Notes under the pieces: generated by a model
What the model was told of the DNA's origin: nothing
Database searches by the model: none
The model's input: only the letters and a program-made list of their open reading frames with translations
Assembly (NCBI GenBank): GCA_024235015.1
Contig: JACKNG010000005.1
Span: forward strand, 1-64,000
Length of the DNA: 64,000 bases
Direction: 5' to 3'
Source of the DNA: Gammaproteobacteria bacterium
GTDB lineage: Bacteria > Pseudomonadota > Gammaproteobacteria > Ga0077536
Shown here: in pieces, positions 17,849-26,661 of the stretch
Position numbering within the stretch: the stretch's first letter is position 1
Layout of the letters: every line of letters starts with the position of its first letter
Translations under genes and position numbers: made by a program

Positions 17849-18901
17849 TCAGCGCACCTCGTCCCACGCTTCGCGCAATGCCGAGATGACGCCGGCGACC
17901 GCATCGGGGTCCAGAGCCGGGTACAGCGGTAGGGACACGGTCGAGGCGTGCAAGGCCGAGGCGCCGGGAAACCCCGCCAGGCCAAGGCACTGGTGGCAGG
18001 TGGGCTCGACCGGGCGTCGTGCAACGATCCTGCGGCGAGCCAATGCCGCGATCAGGGCGTCCGCGCGAGCTGCGGATTCGACACGCAAGGGCAGCCGAAA
18101 TGGCACGGGTGCACGTCGCGCTGCAGCGCCGACCTCGATACCCGGAAGCTGGTCGCAGGCTGCAACATAGGCCCGGGCGATGCGTTGACGGTCATTCGCG
18201 AACTCGGCGTAGCGCCGCAATTGGCTCGCGACGAGCGCCGCCGACAGGTCCGAAAACGCGTAGAGGCTCGAGACGACACCAGGCAACGCGCACGCACTCG
18301 CGGCGCGCAGCGCGCGCGCGCGCGCGTCCGAACGAGTAAGGACAAGGCCGCCTTCACCGCCGGCCACGAGCTTGGTCGCCTTGAACGAGAAGAACGCGAG
18401 GTCGCCGACGATGCCGCCCCCCGGGACACCCGGGGCGAGAAAGTGGGCACAATCCTCGATGACCGGCAGGCCGAGAGCCACGACGTCGTCGATCGCGCGA
18501 TGGATGCCGAACAGGTAGGGGAAGACAATTGCGCGAGTACGTGGGGAGACCGCGCGTGCGATGGACTGCGTTACCGGCAGAAAGTCGTCTGCGGAGTCGA
18601 CCAGTACGGCGTTGGCGCCCAGAAGATGGATCGGACCCATGACTTCCGGACAGACATAGCTAGGCAGGATCACCTCGTCGCCCTGCCCGACCCCAAGGCT
18701 GCGCAGTGCCAGGAGCAATGCCTGGCTACCCGACCCGGTGGCAATCGCCGCACGCGCCCCAAACGCGTCGCGGAACCAGGCTTCGACCGCCTCGACGCGG
18801 GCACCGCGTTCGAGCATGCCCGAGTTCAACACGGCCTCGATGTCGACGCGATCAGCCTCTCCCAGCATCGGCCGACTGTGCGTGATGGACCGTTCTTCCA
18901 T
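17849..18901 (-). CDS. DegT/DnrJ/EryC1/StrS-family aminotransferase (copy 2)
   Basis: This 350-residue PLP enzyme has ATGSGSQALLLAL in the cofactor-binding region, PVIEDCAHFL with the PLP-contacting Asp (about residue 150) and FFSFKATKLVAGGEGG with the predicted Schiff-base lysine Lys177. It is shorter and clearly diverged from the copies at 14608 and 27687. Its TGATG junction with the deacetylase-like gene and one-base gap to the FemAB-like gene suggest coupled translation of the three. A likely role is making an amino sugar that the FemAB-like protein then acylates, but this is inferred from order only. Confidence 0.85.
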   Translation of the reverse strand: MEERSITHSRPMLGEADRVDIEAVLNSGMLERGARVEAVEAWFRDAFGARAAIATGSGSQALLLALRSLGVGQGDEVILPSYVCPEVMGPIHLLGANAVLVDSADDFLPVTQSIARAVSPRTRAIVFPYLFGIHRAIDDVVALGLPVIEDCAHFLAPGVPGGGIVGDLAFFSFKATKLVAGGEGGLVLTRSDARARALRAASACALPGVVSSLYAFSDLSAALVASQLRRYAEFANDRQRIARAYVAACDQLPGIEVGAAARRAPVPFRLPLRVESAARADALIAALARRRIVARRPVEPTCHQCLGLAGFPGASALHASTVSLPLYPALDPDAVAGVISALREAWDEVR

Positions 18902-20352
18902 CAGGATACCGCCATTGCGCCAAGTCCACCGAACAACCGTCGCCAGGCAGCTTTGAATCCCCGCTTGCCGCTACGAACGGCCGCTCCGGACAGCGGTTTG
19001 TCGCGCGAATTGAACCAGGCGATACATTCACTCAGCGTCCAGTACAGGAACCCGCGTTCCCCCAACTCGTGCATCGCGCGGTGTAGTTGTGGCGCGCGAG
19101 AAGCGTTCTCGGGATGGAGGTTGATCACAAGGATTCCCGGTATCGAGGACTCGACGATCGCATCGGCGAATTCCAGCACGTGGCGCGCAGCATCCGCGTC
19201 GCTCATTTCGAGCGCGAACAGCATACCGTCGCCGAAAGCGGTCAGGAGGGACCAGTGGTCCAGCAAACAATCGTCGAGAACCAGCCTGGCTGGTAGAAGC
19301 GAACCGTTCAAAATCGTCCCATTGAGTCCCGGCAGGTTACTGCTGGCGGTGAGACCGGCCCTGACCCAGTGCGGCGCATGACGCCAGTATCCATCGTTAA
19401 GGAATCCGTGATTGCGAACAGCCGTCGCCGCAAGACCGAAATGTCGGGCAAACCAGCGGCTCTGCTGTTCGAGTAACGTCCCGTACTGTTCCGGCGCATG
19501 TAACGCGTCGGGGTGCAGTTCGAAGTCGACCGTGCGTCGAGCAAACAGCGCACCGCGCAGCTCGCTGTCGATCTTCGTCGCCGGATGCATGAAGTAGGTA
19601 ACGGGCAAACCATCCAGGGCGGCGAGTTGGGTCTCGTACGCAGATATCGCCGCCTGGTCGTCGTCTCCGGTGATGACTACCGCTGCGCGCGCATTTCCCG
19701 GCAGCAAGGGCAGACGCGAGACGCCGGCCAACTCGGACAGCGTGCGCGCCAATGTCTCACACCATTGATCGGCAAGGCGCTCGCGCGAAGGAGCGGGTGC
19801 CGCCAGACCGTCGAACAGGTAGGTAGGACGCTCGAAATCGAACCCCCACTCGCTCCTGGGCCTGGTGGTCTTCGTACGGTCGCCCTGACGCAACAGGGCC
19901 AGGTCCTCGGCCAGGCGTGTGCCGACGAGTAGGATTTTCCGCTGGTCCGCTTCGCACAGTCGCCACACACACCTTCCCGCGTCGTCGACTACGACGACAC
20001 GCCCGTTCGGCCCGTCGAAATGCAGGTAGTCGAAGAACGAGCGTAACGACCCTGCCCGCGCCTCACAGCACGCCGAGAACAAGCCGTCGGTCGACCAGTC
20101 GCAATCGGCGACCGAGGCTCCGAGGCTTTTGCAAGTTTCGACGTCCGGCTCCAACAACACCAGCACCTTCTGCGCACGACGCGCAGGTAACCGCCCGAGT
20201 GCCACACCCACGTCACAGTCCGCGCCGGAGTCCGCTTCCGCCGGCTCTGCTGCAACCCCGAAGACTCGCAACAGGTGCGCGACGTACTCGCAGGACGCCA
20301 GCCCCGAACACTGTGGCTCGAAGGGGCTTCGTGAATGGACCTGTGCTCTCAT
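18901..20352 (-). CDS. Polysaccharide deacetylase-like (NodB-related) protein
   Basis: This 483-residue protein has its recognisable part in the second half. VITGDDDQ (about 227-233) stands where NodB enzymes have the catalytic TFDD motif, DFELHPDALH (His280, His285) matches the metal-binding H-x-x-x-x-H motif, and NLHPE near residue 435 matches the final conserved Leu-His. About 220 N-terminal residues are unrelated to NodB and unusually rich in Cys. I see no signal peptide, unlike most deacetylases. It would remove N-acetyl groups from a polysaccharide or lipid-linked sugar. Its ATG overlaps the upstream methyltransferase stop (ATGA). Confidence 0.65.
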   Translation of the reverse strand: MRAQVHSRSPFEPQCSGLASCEYVAHLLRVFGVAAEPAEADSGADCDVGVALGRLPARRAQKVLVLLEPDVETCKSLGASVADCDWSTDGLFSACCEARAGSLRSFFDYLHFDGPNGRVVVVDDAGRCVWRLCEADQRKILLVGTRLAEDLALLRQGDRTKTTRPRSEWGFDFERPTYLFDGLAAPAPSRERLADQWCETLARTLSELAGVSRLPLLPGNARAAVVITGDDDQAAISAYETQLAALDGLPVTYFMHPATKIDSELRGALFARRTVDFELHPDALHAPEQYGTLLEQQSRWFARHFGLAATAVRNHGFLNDGYWRHAPHWVRAGLTASSNLPGLNGTILNGSLLPARLVLDDCLLDHWSLLTAFGDGMLFALEMSDADAARHVLEFADAIVESSIPGILVINLHPENASRAPQLHRAMHELGERGFLYWTLSECIAWFNSRDKPLSGAAVRSGKRGFKAAWRRLFGGLGAMAVS

Positions 20353-21113
20353 CGCGCCCTTTCTGGAGAGCCTTCGCGTTGTGCGAACACAACCCAGTTG
20401 ACTCTCATCGATCGCGGCGTGAGCATCGACAAAAGGCGCTGCATACGCGGTGTGACGATCGTATTGGCCGCAAACCACCAGAGGTTGCCGAAGAAAGGTG
20501 GCCAGAAGCCGAATGAGAACACCCGTGTTACGGTCAATCCATGCCGCTCCAGCAATGCCGTCAATTCATCTTCCGCATACAGGTTGCGCGATGCCGGATC
20601 CAGGCGACGGCCGGTGCAGAACGTGAGCAGGTTACCCCGGTTGACCGTCCGCAGCACCAGCCGACCACCCGGTTTCATAACCCGAGCTATCTCCGTGAGC
20701 GATTTCTCGGGGTCTTCGAAATACAGCAGTGCCCCCATGCACGCCACCGCATCAAATGTCTCGTCGCGGAACGGCAGATCCTCGGCAGCTACTCCGCTCT
20801 TGAAATCCACGTTGGACGCCGCAGCGAATTCCTTCCACGTCTTGTATTCGATCGGGTCGACACCGGTCACTTGGTATCCCAGGCCCGCCAGCATCGCGAC
20901 GAACTTCCCGTCACCGCAGCCGAGTTCGAGGACGCTTCGCGGCTCGCTGCCCGCCCCCGGCATCCCATCCCCGACACATGCATACAACGGATCGGCCGCC
21001 GCTTGCCGCGCGTACGCAGGGTCGGTCATGAAACGCGATCGCTCGGCCTGCAACTTGCCGTGAACCACGCGCCATTTCCACGCGTCGAACTTCCGCGTCA
21101 GGGACGTCAGCAT
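20349..21113 (-). CDS. SAM-dependent methyltransferase (type 11)
   Basis: This 254-residue protein has motif I VLELGCGDGK (residues 61-70), an acidic VTGVDP motif II, AVACMGALLYF at motif IV and EIARVMKPGGRLVLRTV at post-motif IV, all standard for methyltransferase_11. A basic C-terminal tail may contact the membrane. ATG 21113 was preferred because it lies after an AGGGAG site and overlaps the sulfotransferase stop by only seven bases; the longer frame has no conserved residues. It is likely to methylate a sugar or cap the glycan, which in Wzm/Wzt systems can stop chain growth, but the acceptor is unproven. Confidence 0.83.
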   Translation of the reverse strand: MLTSLTRKFDAWKWRVVHGKLQAERSRFMTDPAYARQAAADPLYACVGDGMPGAGSEPRSVLELGCGDGKFVAMLAGLGYQVTGVDPIEYKTWKEFAAASNVDFKSGVAAEDLPFRDETFDAVACMGALLYFEDPEKSLTEIARVMKPGGRLVLRTVNRGNLLTFCTGRRLDPASRNLYAEDELTALLERHGLTVTRVFSFGFWPPFFGNLWWFAANTIVTPRMQRLLSMLTPRSMRVNWVVFAQREGSPERAR

Positions 21114-22117
21114 GCCGACTTCTCCCTGCGCGCGCGGGCCTTGCGATTGATCTCCTCCCATTTTTCGGATTGGGGCCGGAAGAACTCGTTTTCCGCTGCC
21201 GTCAGGACTCGTTTTTCGAGCTTTCTGCTCTTGCCTAGAAACCGCCACCCGCTCGCCGCCTTGTAGCCGAACCGTCTCATCTCGGACGCAACGACGCCCT
21301 CAACCCCGCGTACCTCGCGCAGGTTCCATTCGCGGTAGAACTTGCCGTAGTTCCGCCGCATCAATGGCCTCGCAACATTCGCCCAGGCATGCGATCGCTG
21401 CGCGATCTCCCGATTCGCCCGTTCGGTATGGAATGTCAGGGCCTGCTTGCAGTCCGCGACGCCGAGATACGACCAAATCCGGCCCAATGTCCCTTTCGGG
21501 TCTGACAACAAGTCCTCGTAGCGCTGTACCAGTACACCGTGCGGATGCGCCTCCAAAGCCTTACCCGCATGCTCTTGCGCAAGCTGCCATCGCCGCGCGA
21601 CCTCTTCCGGAGTTTCGTCGACGAAGCCGGTCTTGACGGTCGACAACACCACGTCACGGGGGTCTCTTACCTGATAGATGACGTGCGAGAAATCCATTTC
21701 CGCCATGAACAAGGCGAGGTCCTGCATGTTCGTACTGTATTTGTAGCCGAACATCCGGGCACCCTGCGACTGGGCGATGATGCGATAAGTTGCGCGCACG
21801 AGTTCCGCCCAACTGCGCGGGCCTGAAGCCGTCGCGGCAATGATCTGATCGCGCGTCACTCGACACGGCAATGGCTGGTGATTGACCGCAATCAGGTCGA
21901 CCACGTCGTCGATCAACTCCAGCCAGTTGTCGTCGTGCCCGAGGTCGCCATACGAGTCGATGATCGGACGGAAACACTCGAACAGTGGGATCGGCGGCCC
22001 GATGAAGATGTCGGGATGCTGACTGAGTATGGCTTTGAGAAGGTTGGACCCGCTACGCTCCGAGCAGATCACTAGTACGCTCTCTTGCTTTTCACCGAGC
22101 ATTGGATTCAATCCCAT
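21107..22117 (-). CDS. Sulfotransferase family protein (third copy)
   Basis: This 336-residue protein begins with VLVICSERSGSNLLKAIL, the RSGS version of the sulfotransferase phosphate loop seen in Stf0-like and Sulfotransfer_3-like enzymes. YQVRDPRDVVLSTVKT follows, an excellent match to the second PAPS-binding block. The C-terminus is strongly basic. ATG 22117 follows GAGGTCGAGG and overlaps the end of wzt; ATG 22102 is a possible alternative. It lies directly downstream of the exporter genes, which suggests sulfation of the exported glycan or its carrier. Confidence 0.82.
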   Translation of the reverse strand: MGLNPMLGEKQESVLVICSERSGSNLLKAILSQHPDIFIGPPIPLFECFRPIIDSYGDLGHDDNWLELIDDVVDLIAVNHQPLPCRVTRDQIIAATASGPRSWAELVRATYRIIAQSQGARMFGYKYSTNMQDLALFMAEMDFSHVIYQVRDPRDVVLSTVKTGFVDETPEEVARRWQLAQEHAGKALEAHPHGVLVQRYEDLLSDPKGTLGRIWSYLGVADCKQALTFHTERANREIAQRSHAWANVARPLMRRNYGKFYREWNLREVRGVEGVVASEMRRFGYKAASGWRFLGKSRKLEKRVLTAAENEFFRPQSEKWEEINRKARARREKSAC

Positions 22118-23906
22118 CCTCGACCTCGCCCGGTGCCGCCTCCAATGCTTCCGAAACCGGAACGATCATATTGACGACTCCGAACTCCAACTCGGCGTGG
22201 CGCTTGCGGATGATGAGTGTCGCAGCATTGATCTTGCGATCGAAAACCTGCGAGTGCGGGTAGTTATTCTTGAGATCCCAACCGTTACCCAGGGTAACGC
22301 TCACGTGGTACTCGCCTGGTCCGAAAATGTTCGGGTCGAAATGAAACGTAACGGCGAAATCCCTAGTCGCGTTTCGGACGTCTTCTTTGTCGTATCCGCT
22401 CGACTGCCAGAAGACATACACGCCATCCTTACGCATGATCTTCAAGCATACGTCCGTCGCCGACGTTGGTCTGTTCACGATCACGCCGACCCGGATCTCG
22501 AACGGCGTACGCTCGAGCACCGAGGACACCGCACACTTGTTCTGTATGATGCCAACTGCACCGATGGCGACATCGGGCCTGTTTTCCAGCAGGAACGATT
22601 GCCGGCTGTTCTCGACTTCGTCCGGGGGCGGCAAACTCACCTCACCGCTGACCTCGTATCGGGTCCAGGCACCGTCTACCGCAGGAGTCCGCTCGCACGA
22701 CAGCGGCGTCCACGTACGAGTCGCCAGGTCAAAGCATTCGATACGAAGCTTCTCGCCGCGCTCGGAAGCCGCTTCGAACCGAAGTTTGACGCTCAAACGG
22801 TCACCGTGGCCTGCCGTACCGGTCTTGAGCACGAGCACACCACCACGCATGCGGCCGATCTTTGCACTCAGTTCCCGGCACTCACGTCCTTCGTGATTGT
22901 GCAGGCGTCCCCATTCGGTTCCCAGCAGAGCAAGGCCGGCTGCATGCCCGATGTCATCGAGGTCGACGAGCTCGAGCGGAAGACTGATCGCCTCCCCGTT
23001 GTCGAGCGTCACGACAATATTTGTCAGGAAATGCGTATCGTGAAACCGTGTATCACCGTCCGCCACGACCCGCAGGTGGAGGCGGCCGTCGCGAAACAAA
23101 TCCATACCGGAGCCCGGCTGGTCCGAGTCGGGGCGCACGGCCTCCTTGTTTCCGCTCCGCGTCCGGAGATCCTGTTGACGCTTGGCATCCTCCTCGTATG
23201 CCTTGAGCACGAAATCGGCGCTGGAATCCATACGGATTTCGCCATTTTCGAGCCAGATCACCCTATCGCAGAGATTCCGTAGGGCGGACGTCGCGTGACT
23301 CACGAAAAGCAAGGCCTTTCCGCGCGAACAGAGGTCGCGCATGCGCGCCTCGGCCTTGCCCTGGAAATAGGCGTCACCGGTACCAAGCACCTCGTCGACG
23401 ATGAGAATCTCCGGCGTAACCGCGGTCGCGACCGCGAACGCAAGCCTGGCTTGCATACCGGAACTATAGGTTCTGACGGGCTGATAGATGAACGAAGAAA
23501 GTTCGGTGAAGTCGACAATCTCGTCGATCATCGACGCAATCGTACGGCGATCAACGCCGTTCATCAGCAGGTTGAGCTTTATATTCTCTAGACCAGTTTC
23601 TTCCTTCCTCAACGCCGGTATCAGGCTAAGCAATGCGGAAATGCGTCCGTCGATTCGTACTCGCCCACTACTAGGCGTCAAATTGCCGGTGATCAACTTG
23701 AGCAACGTCGACTTGCCCGCGCCGTTCGGGCCTACGATGCCGATGCGCTCGCCCTCCATCACCGAAAAGCTGATGCCGCGCAAGGCCCAGAAGAGATCGT
23801 GCCGTTGCCCGCCGAAAAGCCCCTCCTTGAGGATGTCGCCGAGTCGCCGGTACACCCGGTACGCCTTCGACACGTCGACGAGTTCAATCACGGATTGATC
23901 GGACAT
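22092..23906 (-). CDS. wzt: Wzt-type ABC transporter ATPase with enlarged C-terminal glycan-binding region
   Basis: This is a 604-residue polysaccharide exporter ATPase. It has Walker A GPNGAGKST (59-67), ABC signature YSSGMQ (147-152), Walker B ILIVDE (167-172) and switch His204. The last 140 residues (about 465-604) match the Wzt C-terminal beta-sandwich that recognises the glycan terminus. Between the two is an extra, beta-rich segment of about 200 residues (260-460), making the protein larger than the usual 400-470 residues. It pairs with Wzm, five bases upstream. The open frame continues upstream of ATG 23906 across wzm, but that is a frame shadow. Confidence 0.9.
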   Translation of the reverse strand: MSDQSVIELVDVSKAYRVYRRLGDILKEGLFGGQRHDLFWALRGISFSVMEGERIGIVGPNGAGKSTLLKLITGNLTPSSGRVRIDGRISALLSLIPALRKEETGLENIKLNLLMNGVDRRTIASMIDEIVDFTELSSFIYQPVRTYSSGMQARLAFAVATAVTPEILIVDEVLGTGDAYFQGKAEARMRDLCSRGKALLFVSHATSALRNLCDRVIWLENGEIRMDSSADFVLKAYEEDAKRQQDLRTRSGNKEAVRPDSDQPGSGMDLFRDGRLHLRVVADGDTRFHDTHFLTNIVVTLDNGEAISLPLELVDLDDIGHAAGLALLGTEWGRLHNHEGRECRELSAKIGRMRGGVLVLKTGTAGHGDRLSVKLRFEAASERGEKLRIECFDLATRTWTPLSCERTPAVDGAWTRYEVSGEVSLPPPDEVENSRQSFLLENRPDVAIGAVGIIQNKCAVSSVLERTPFEIRVGVIVNRPTSATDVCLKIMRKDGVYVFWQSSGYDKEDVRNATRDFAVTFHFDPNIFGPGEYHVSVTLGNGWDLKNNYPHSQVFDRKINAATLIIRKRHAELEFGVVNMIVPVSEALEAAPGEVEDGIESNAR

Positions 23907-23911
23907 GCGGC

Positions 23912-24757
23912 CTAGACGAAATCGCCGAAATACGGCTTCATGAAACGAAAAATACGGTATCCCGTGAGCAGGCTGCCCACACTCAACCCGAGAAATACGG
24001 CCCACGCTGCGGGATTCGTTATCTGGCCGTAGTACAAGGCATCCTGATAGCACCAGACCATGTAGCTGAACGGGTTGACATAGAGCAGCGGTTCGACCGT
24101 GGCTGGAACCCATTCCCGCTGGTACACGATGGGTGTAACGAAGACACCGATCATCGAGAACATCTGCACGAGCTCCAGGGTATCGCGCACGACCACGGTA
24201 AGCGCCGACAACATGAACGCGACGCCGATCATGGCCATGACCTGCATCAGCACCAGGAGCGGCAATAACAGCCACGTCAGGTAACAGACATGGTGCACGA
24301 CACCGACGTAGACCAGCAGCAGCAACGTCCCGAGAAGCTGACCTGCAATTGATGCCAATGACGACGTAACCGGAAGCAATTCCACACGAAAAATGAAGTC
24401 CTTCAGCAAGCCGGCGTTGCCGACGATCAGCATGCAGGACTGGTTCATCAACGTCTGAAAAGCGAGCCAGGGAAGGATCCCAGCGAGGATATAGGCAGTA
24501 TGGTCGAGCGGCAGTTCGTTGCTGACATCGACCCGGGCGCGAAAGACGACCGCGAAGATGAAGATATACAAAATCGCGATGAACATGGGGCGCACGAAAA
24601 TCCACATCGGCCCGAGGAACTGGGAGCTGTGACGCCCCACCAGCTCCCGTCGAGTGAGTTCGACGATCAGCTCGCGATTCGCGCTTAGCGTCGCCAACAA
24701 CTCGGCGCCGACGGACAGGTAGGCGTGCGGATTCGCATACCGTCCCAGCACGCTCAT
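23912..24757 (-). CDS. wzm: Wzm-type ABC-2 permease for polysaccharide export
   Basis: This 281-residue inner-membrane protein has about six membrane segments (roughly 55-75, 90-110, 130-155, 160-185, 195-215 and 250-270) and the ABC-2 family features RRELVGRHSSQFLGPMW near the N-terminus and NPFSYMVW before the last segments. It would form the channel through which the undecaprenyl-linked polysaccharide crosses the inner membrane, powered by Wzt. It starts 19 bases after the second amidotransferase gene. The pair defines the locus as ABC-transporter dependent, and no Wzx or Wzy was found in the window. Confidence 0.93.
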   Translation of the reverse strand: MSVLGRYANPHAYLSVGAELLATLSANRELIVELTRRELVGRHSSQFLGPMWIFVRPMFIAILYIFIFAVVFRARVDVSNELPLDHTAYILAGILPWLAFQTLMNQSCMLIVGNAGLLKDFIFRVELLPVTSSLASIAGQLLGTLLLLVYVGVVHHVCYLTWLLLPLLVLMQVMAMIGVAFMLSALTVVVRDTLELVQMFSMIGVFVTPIVYQREWVPATVEPLLYVNPFSYMVWCYQDALYYGQITNPAAWAVFLGLSVGSLLTGYRIFRFMKPYFGDFV

Positions 24758-24776
24758 CGGCCACCCATCCGTCCGG

Positions 24777-26651
24777 TCACAGATAGCGCTTGCATAGCTC
24801 TTCGACGTTCAAAAGCGACCAGATCAGCAGGCGCCGGTTGCGCGCCCCGGACAGGTGTTCGTCGACGAGCGCCAATGTCGCAGAGCGGTCGAGGAACTCG
24901 AAAATGCGAGCGCTACCGTCGTACAACGTGCTGCGGACGTAGTCGATACTCTCGCCCTTGAACCAACTGGCATCAGGCGCGGAGAAGCCCTGCTTTTCGC
25001 GCTCCACGATTTCCGGCGGGATATACCTCGCCATCATCTTCCGCAGCAGCAGCTTGCCATCGTTCGTGCGCTGGAAATACTTGGCGGTCTTCGAGCCCAC
25101 CTCGTTCTCGTTGAGGGACACGACCTCCGCCAGCTTGCCGAGCTTGAGACTGGCCGGCACCTTGGTCGCGAAATCGACCAGGTCGTTGTCCAGAAACGGC
25201 ACACGCGTCTCGAGGCTGTGTGCCATGGACAACTTGTCCTCCACGACGAGCAAGCCGTGCAGGAACGTCTTCGCCTCCAGATACAAGGAATGGTTGACGT
25301 AGTCCTCCGGACGCGTGAGGCGCTCCATGTGAGTGGAGAACACGTCTCGAAAAATGTCTCTCGTCCAGACCTGGCTGACGTCGCTCCAGACGGGTTTGAA
25401 CACGTTCTTGATCTGGGAATTCGGTATCAGGCGCTGCCAGTACTCGTAATACTTGTCGATGTAGTGCTCGAAATTGTCGTTGACCACGGCGCGGTAGTAG
25501 CGCCAAGGGTACCCGCCAAAGATCTCGTCCCCCCCCGCACCCGACAGGACCACCTTGACGAACTTACCGGCAAGCTGGGCAACGTAGAAATTCGGGTAAC
25601 TCTGCCCGACCCGCGGTTCCTCGAGGTGCCAGGCAAAGCGCGGCATCACGCGCTCCATGTCACCCGCCTTCAAGACCATCTCGTAATGCTCGGTACGGAA
25701 CTGGTAGGACATCGCCTCGGCCGCACCACGCTCGTCGAAACTGATCTCGACCCCACTCGCCGAACTCAGGTCGAAGCCGCAGGTGAAGGTCTTGATATAG
25801 GGCAAGTGCGTCGCGGCGAGCGCGGTGACCGAACCCGAATCCATCCCGCCGCTCAGGTAGGAGCCGACATCGACGTCGCTCACGAGCTGGCGGTTGACCG
25901 CCTGGCGAAAAAGACGGTCCAGCTCTTCCAGATACTCTTCCTCGTCGATGTTGCCTTGCGGCTCTTCGAAGGCGAAATCCCAGTATCGAACCGGTTCACC
26001 GACCTTGGCCGAATTGAGATCGACGGTCATGTGGCAGCCGGCCTCGAGCAGCTTGACGTGCCGGAAGACCGTGCGCGAGGTGAAGAAATTCTGAAACGTG
26101 AAGTACTCGACGAGCCCTTCTGGGTCGAGCTCCGAGCGCAGCGCGCCGTGCGCCAGTATCGCCTTGATTTCCGAAGCGAACAGGAAAGTGCTGCCGACCT
26201 TGGCCCAGTAGAGCGGCTTGATTCCGTAACGATCCCGCGCGAGGAACATCCGCCGCTGCAAGCGGTCCCAAATCGCGAAGGCGAACATGCCGTTGAGGCG
26301 GCGCAGCGCATCCAGGCCCCATTCTGCGAACGCGTGCAGCACGACTTCCGAATCCGTACGACTCCGAAATACGTGGCCCAATGACTGCAACTGGGCCTTC
26401 AGTTCCGGGAAGTTGTACACCTCGCCGTTGTAACTGAGGACGTACCGCCCGTCCGCCGTTGCCATCGGCTGCCGCCCCGCATCGGACAGATCGATGATCG
26501 ACAAGCGACGGTGCCCCAGCGCGACCGGCCCGTCCACGTAGACCCCTGCGCCATCCGGGCCACGATGTGCAATCGCGGTATTCATGTATTCGACGGCGGC
26601 CTCGCTTGCCGGCTGGCCGTCGAAGTTGATGATGCCGGTCAGGCCGCACAC
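24777..26651 (-). CDS. asnB: Asparagine synthetase-type amidotransferase (second copy)
   Basis: This 624-residue protein has the same two-domain layout as the copy at 8144. It starts with GTG (26651) and reads MCGLTGII, giving an N-terminal Cys nucleophile, then HRGPDGAG and SYNGEVYNF in the glutaminase domain and SGGMDSGS in the ATP-binding loop. The GTG was chosen because it places the cysteine at residue 2. The two copies are diverged, so they probably amidate different acceptors. Position next to the Wbp-type genes suggests amidation of a uronic acid. True asparagine synthesis cannot be excluded. Confidence 0.88.
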   Translation of the reverse strand: MCGLTGIINFDGQPASEAAVEYMNTAIAHRGPDGAGVYVDGPVALGHRRLSIIDLSDAGRQPMATADGRYVLSYNGEVYNFPELKAQLQSLGHVFRSRTDSEVVLHAFAEWGLDALRRLNGMFAFAIWDRLQRRMFLARDRYGIKPLYWAKVGSTFLFASEIKAILAHGALRSELDPEGLVEYFTFQNFFTSRTVFRHVKLLEAGCHMTVDLNSAKVGEPVRYWDFAFEEPQGNIDEEEYLEELDRLFRQAVNRQLVSDVDVGSYLSGGMDSGSVTALAATHLPYIKTFTCGFDLSSASGVEISFDERGAAEAMSYQFRTEHYEMVLKAGDMERVMPRFAWHLEEPRVGQSYPNFYVAQLAGKFVKVVLSGAGGDEIFGGYPWRYYRAVVNDNFEHYIDKYYEYWQRLIPNSQIKNVFKPVWSDVSQVWTRDIFRDVFSTHMERLTRPEDYVNHSLYLEAKTFLHGLLVVEDKLSMAHSLETRVPFLDNDLVDFATKVPASLKLGKLAEVVSLNENEVGSKTAKYFQRTNDGKLLLRKMMARYIPPEIVEREKQGFSAPDASWFKGESIDYVRSTLYDGSARIFEFLDRSATLALVDEHLSGARNRRLLIWSLLNVEELCKRYL

Positions 26652-26661
26652 GGCGGGACGC

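Noticed and set aside
23907..24764. Upstream extension of the Wzt frame across wzm, giving an 890-residue fusion
   Set aside because: The extra residues are an out-of-frame reading of the Wzm gene, and ATG 23906 directly follows the Wzm stop and begins with the conserved Wzt start.
8144..26651. Exosortase/PEP-CTERM type locus, suggested by amidotransferases, FemAB-like and deacetylase-like genes
   Set aside because: No exosortase, PEP-CTERM protein or PEP-CTERM-type chain-length genes were seen; the Wzm/Wzt pair points to ABC-dependent export instead.
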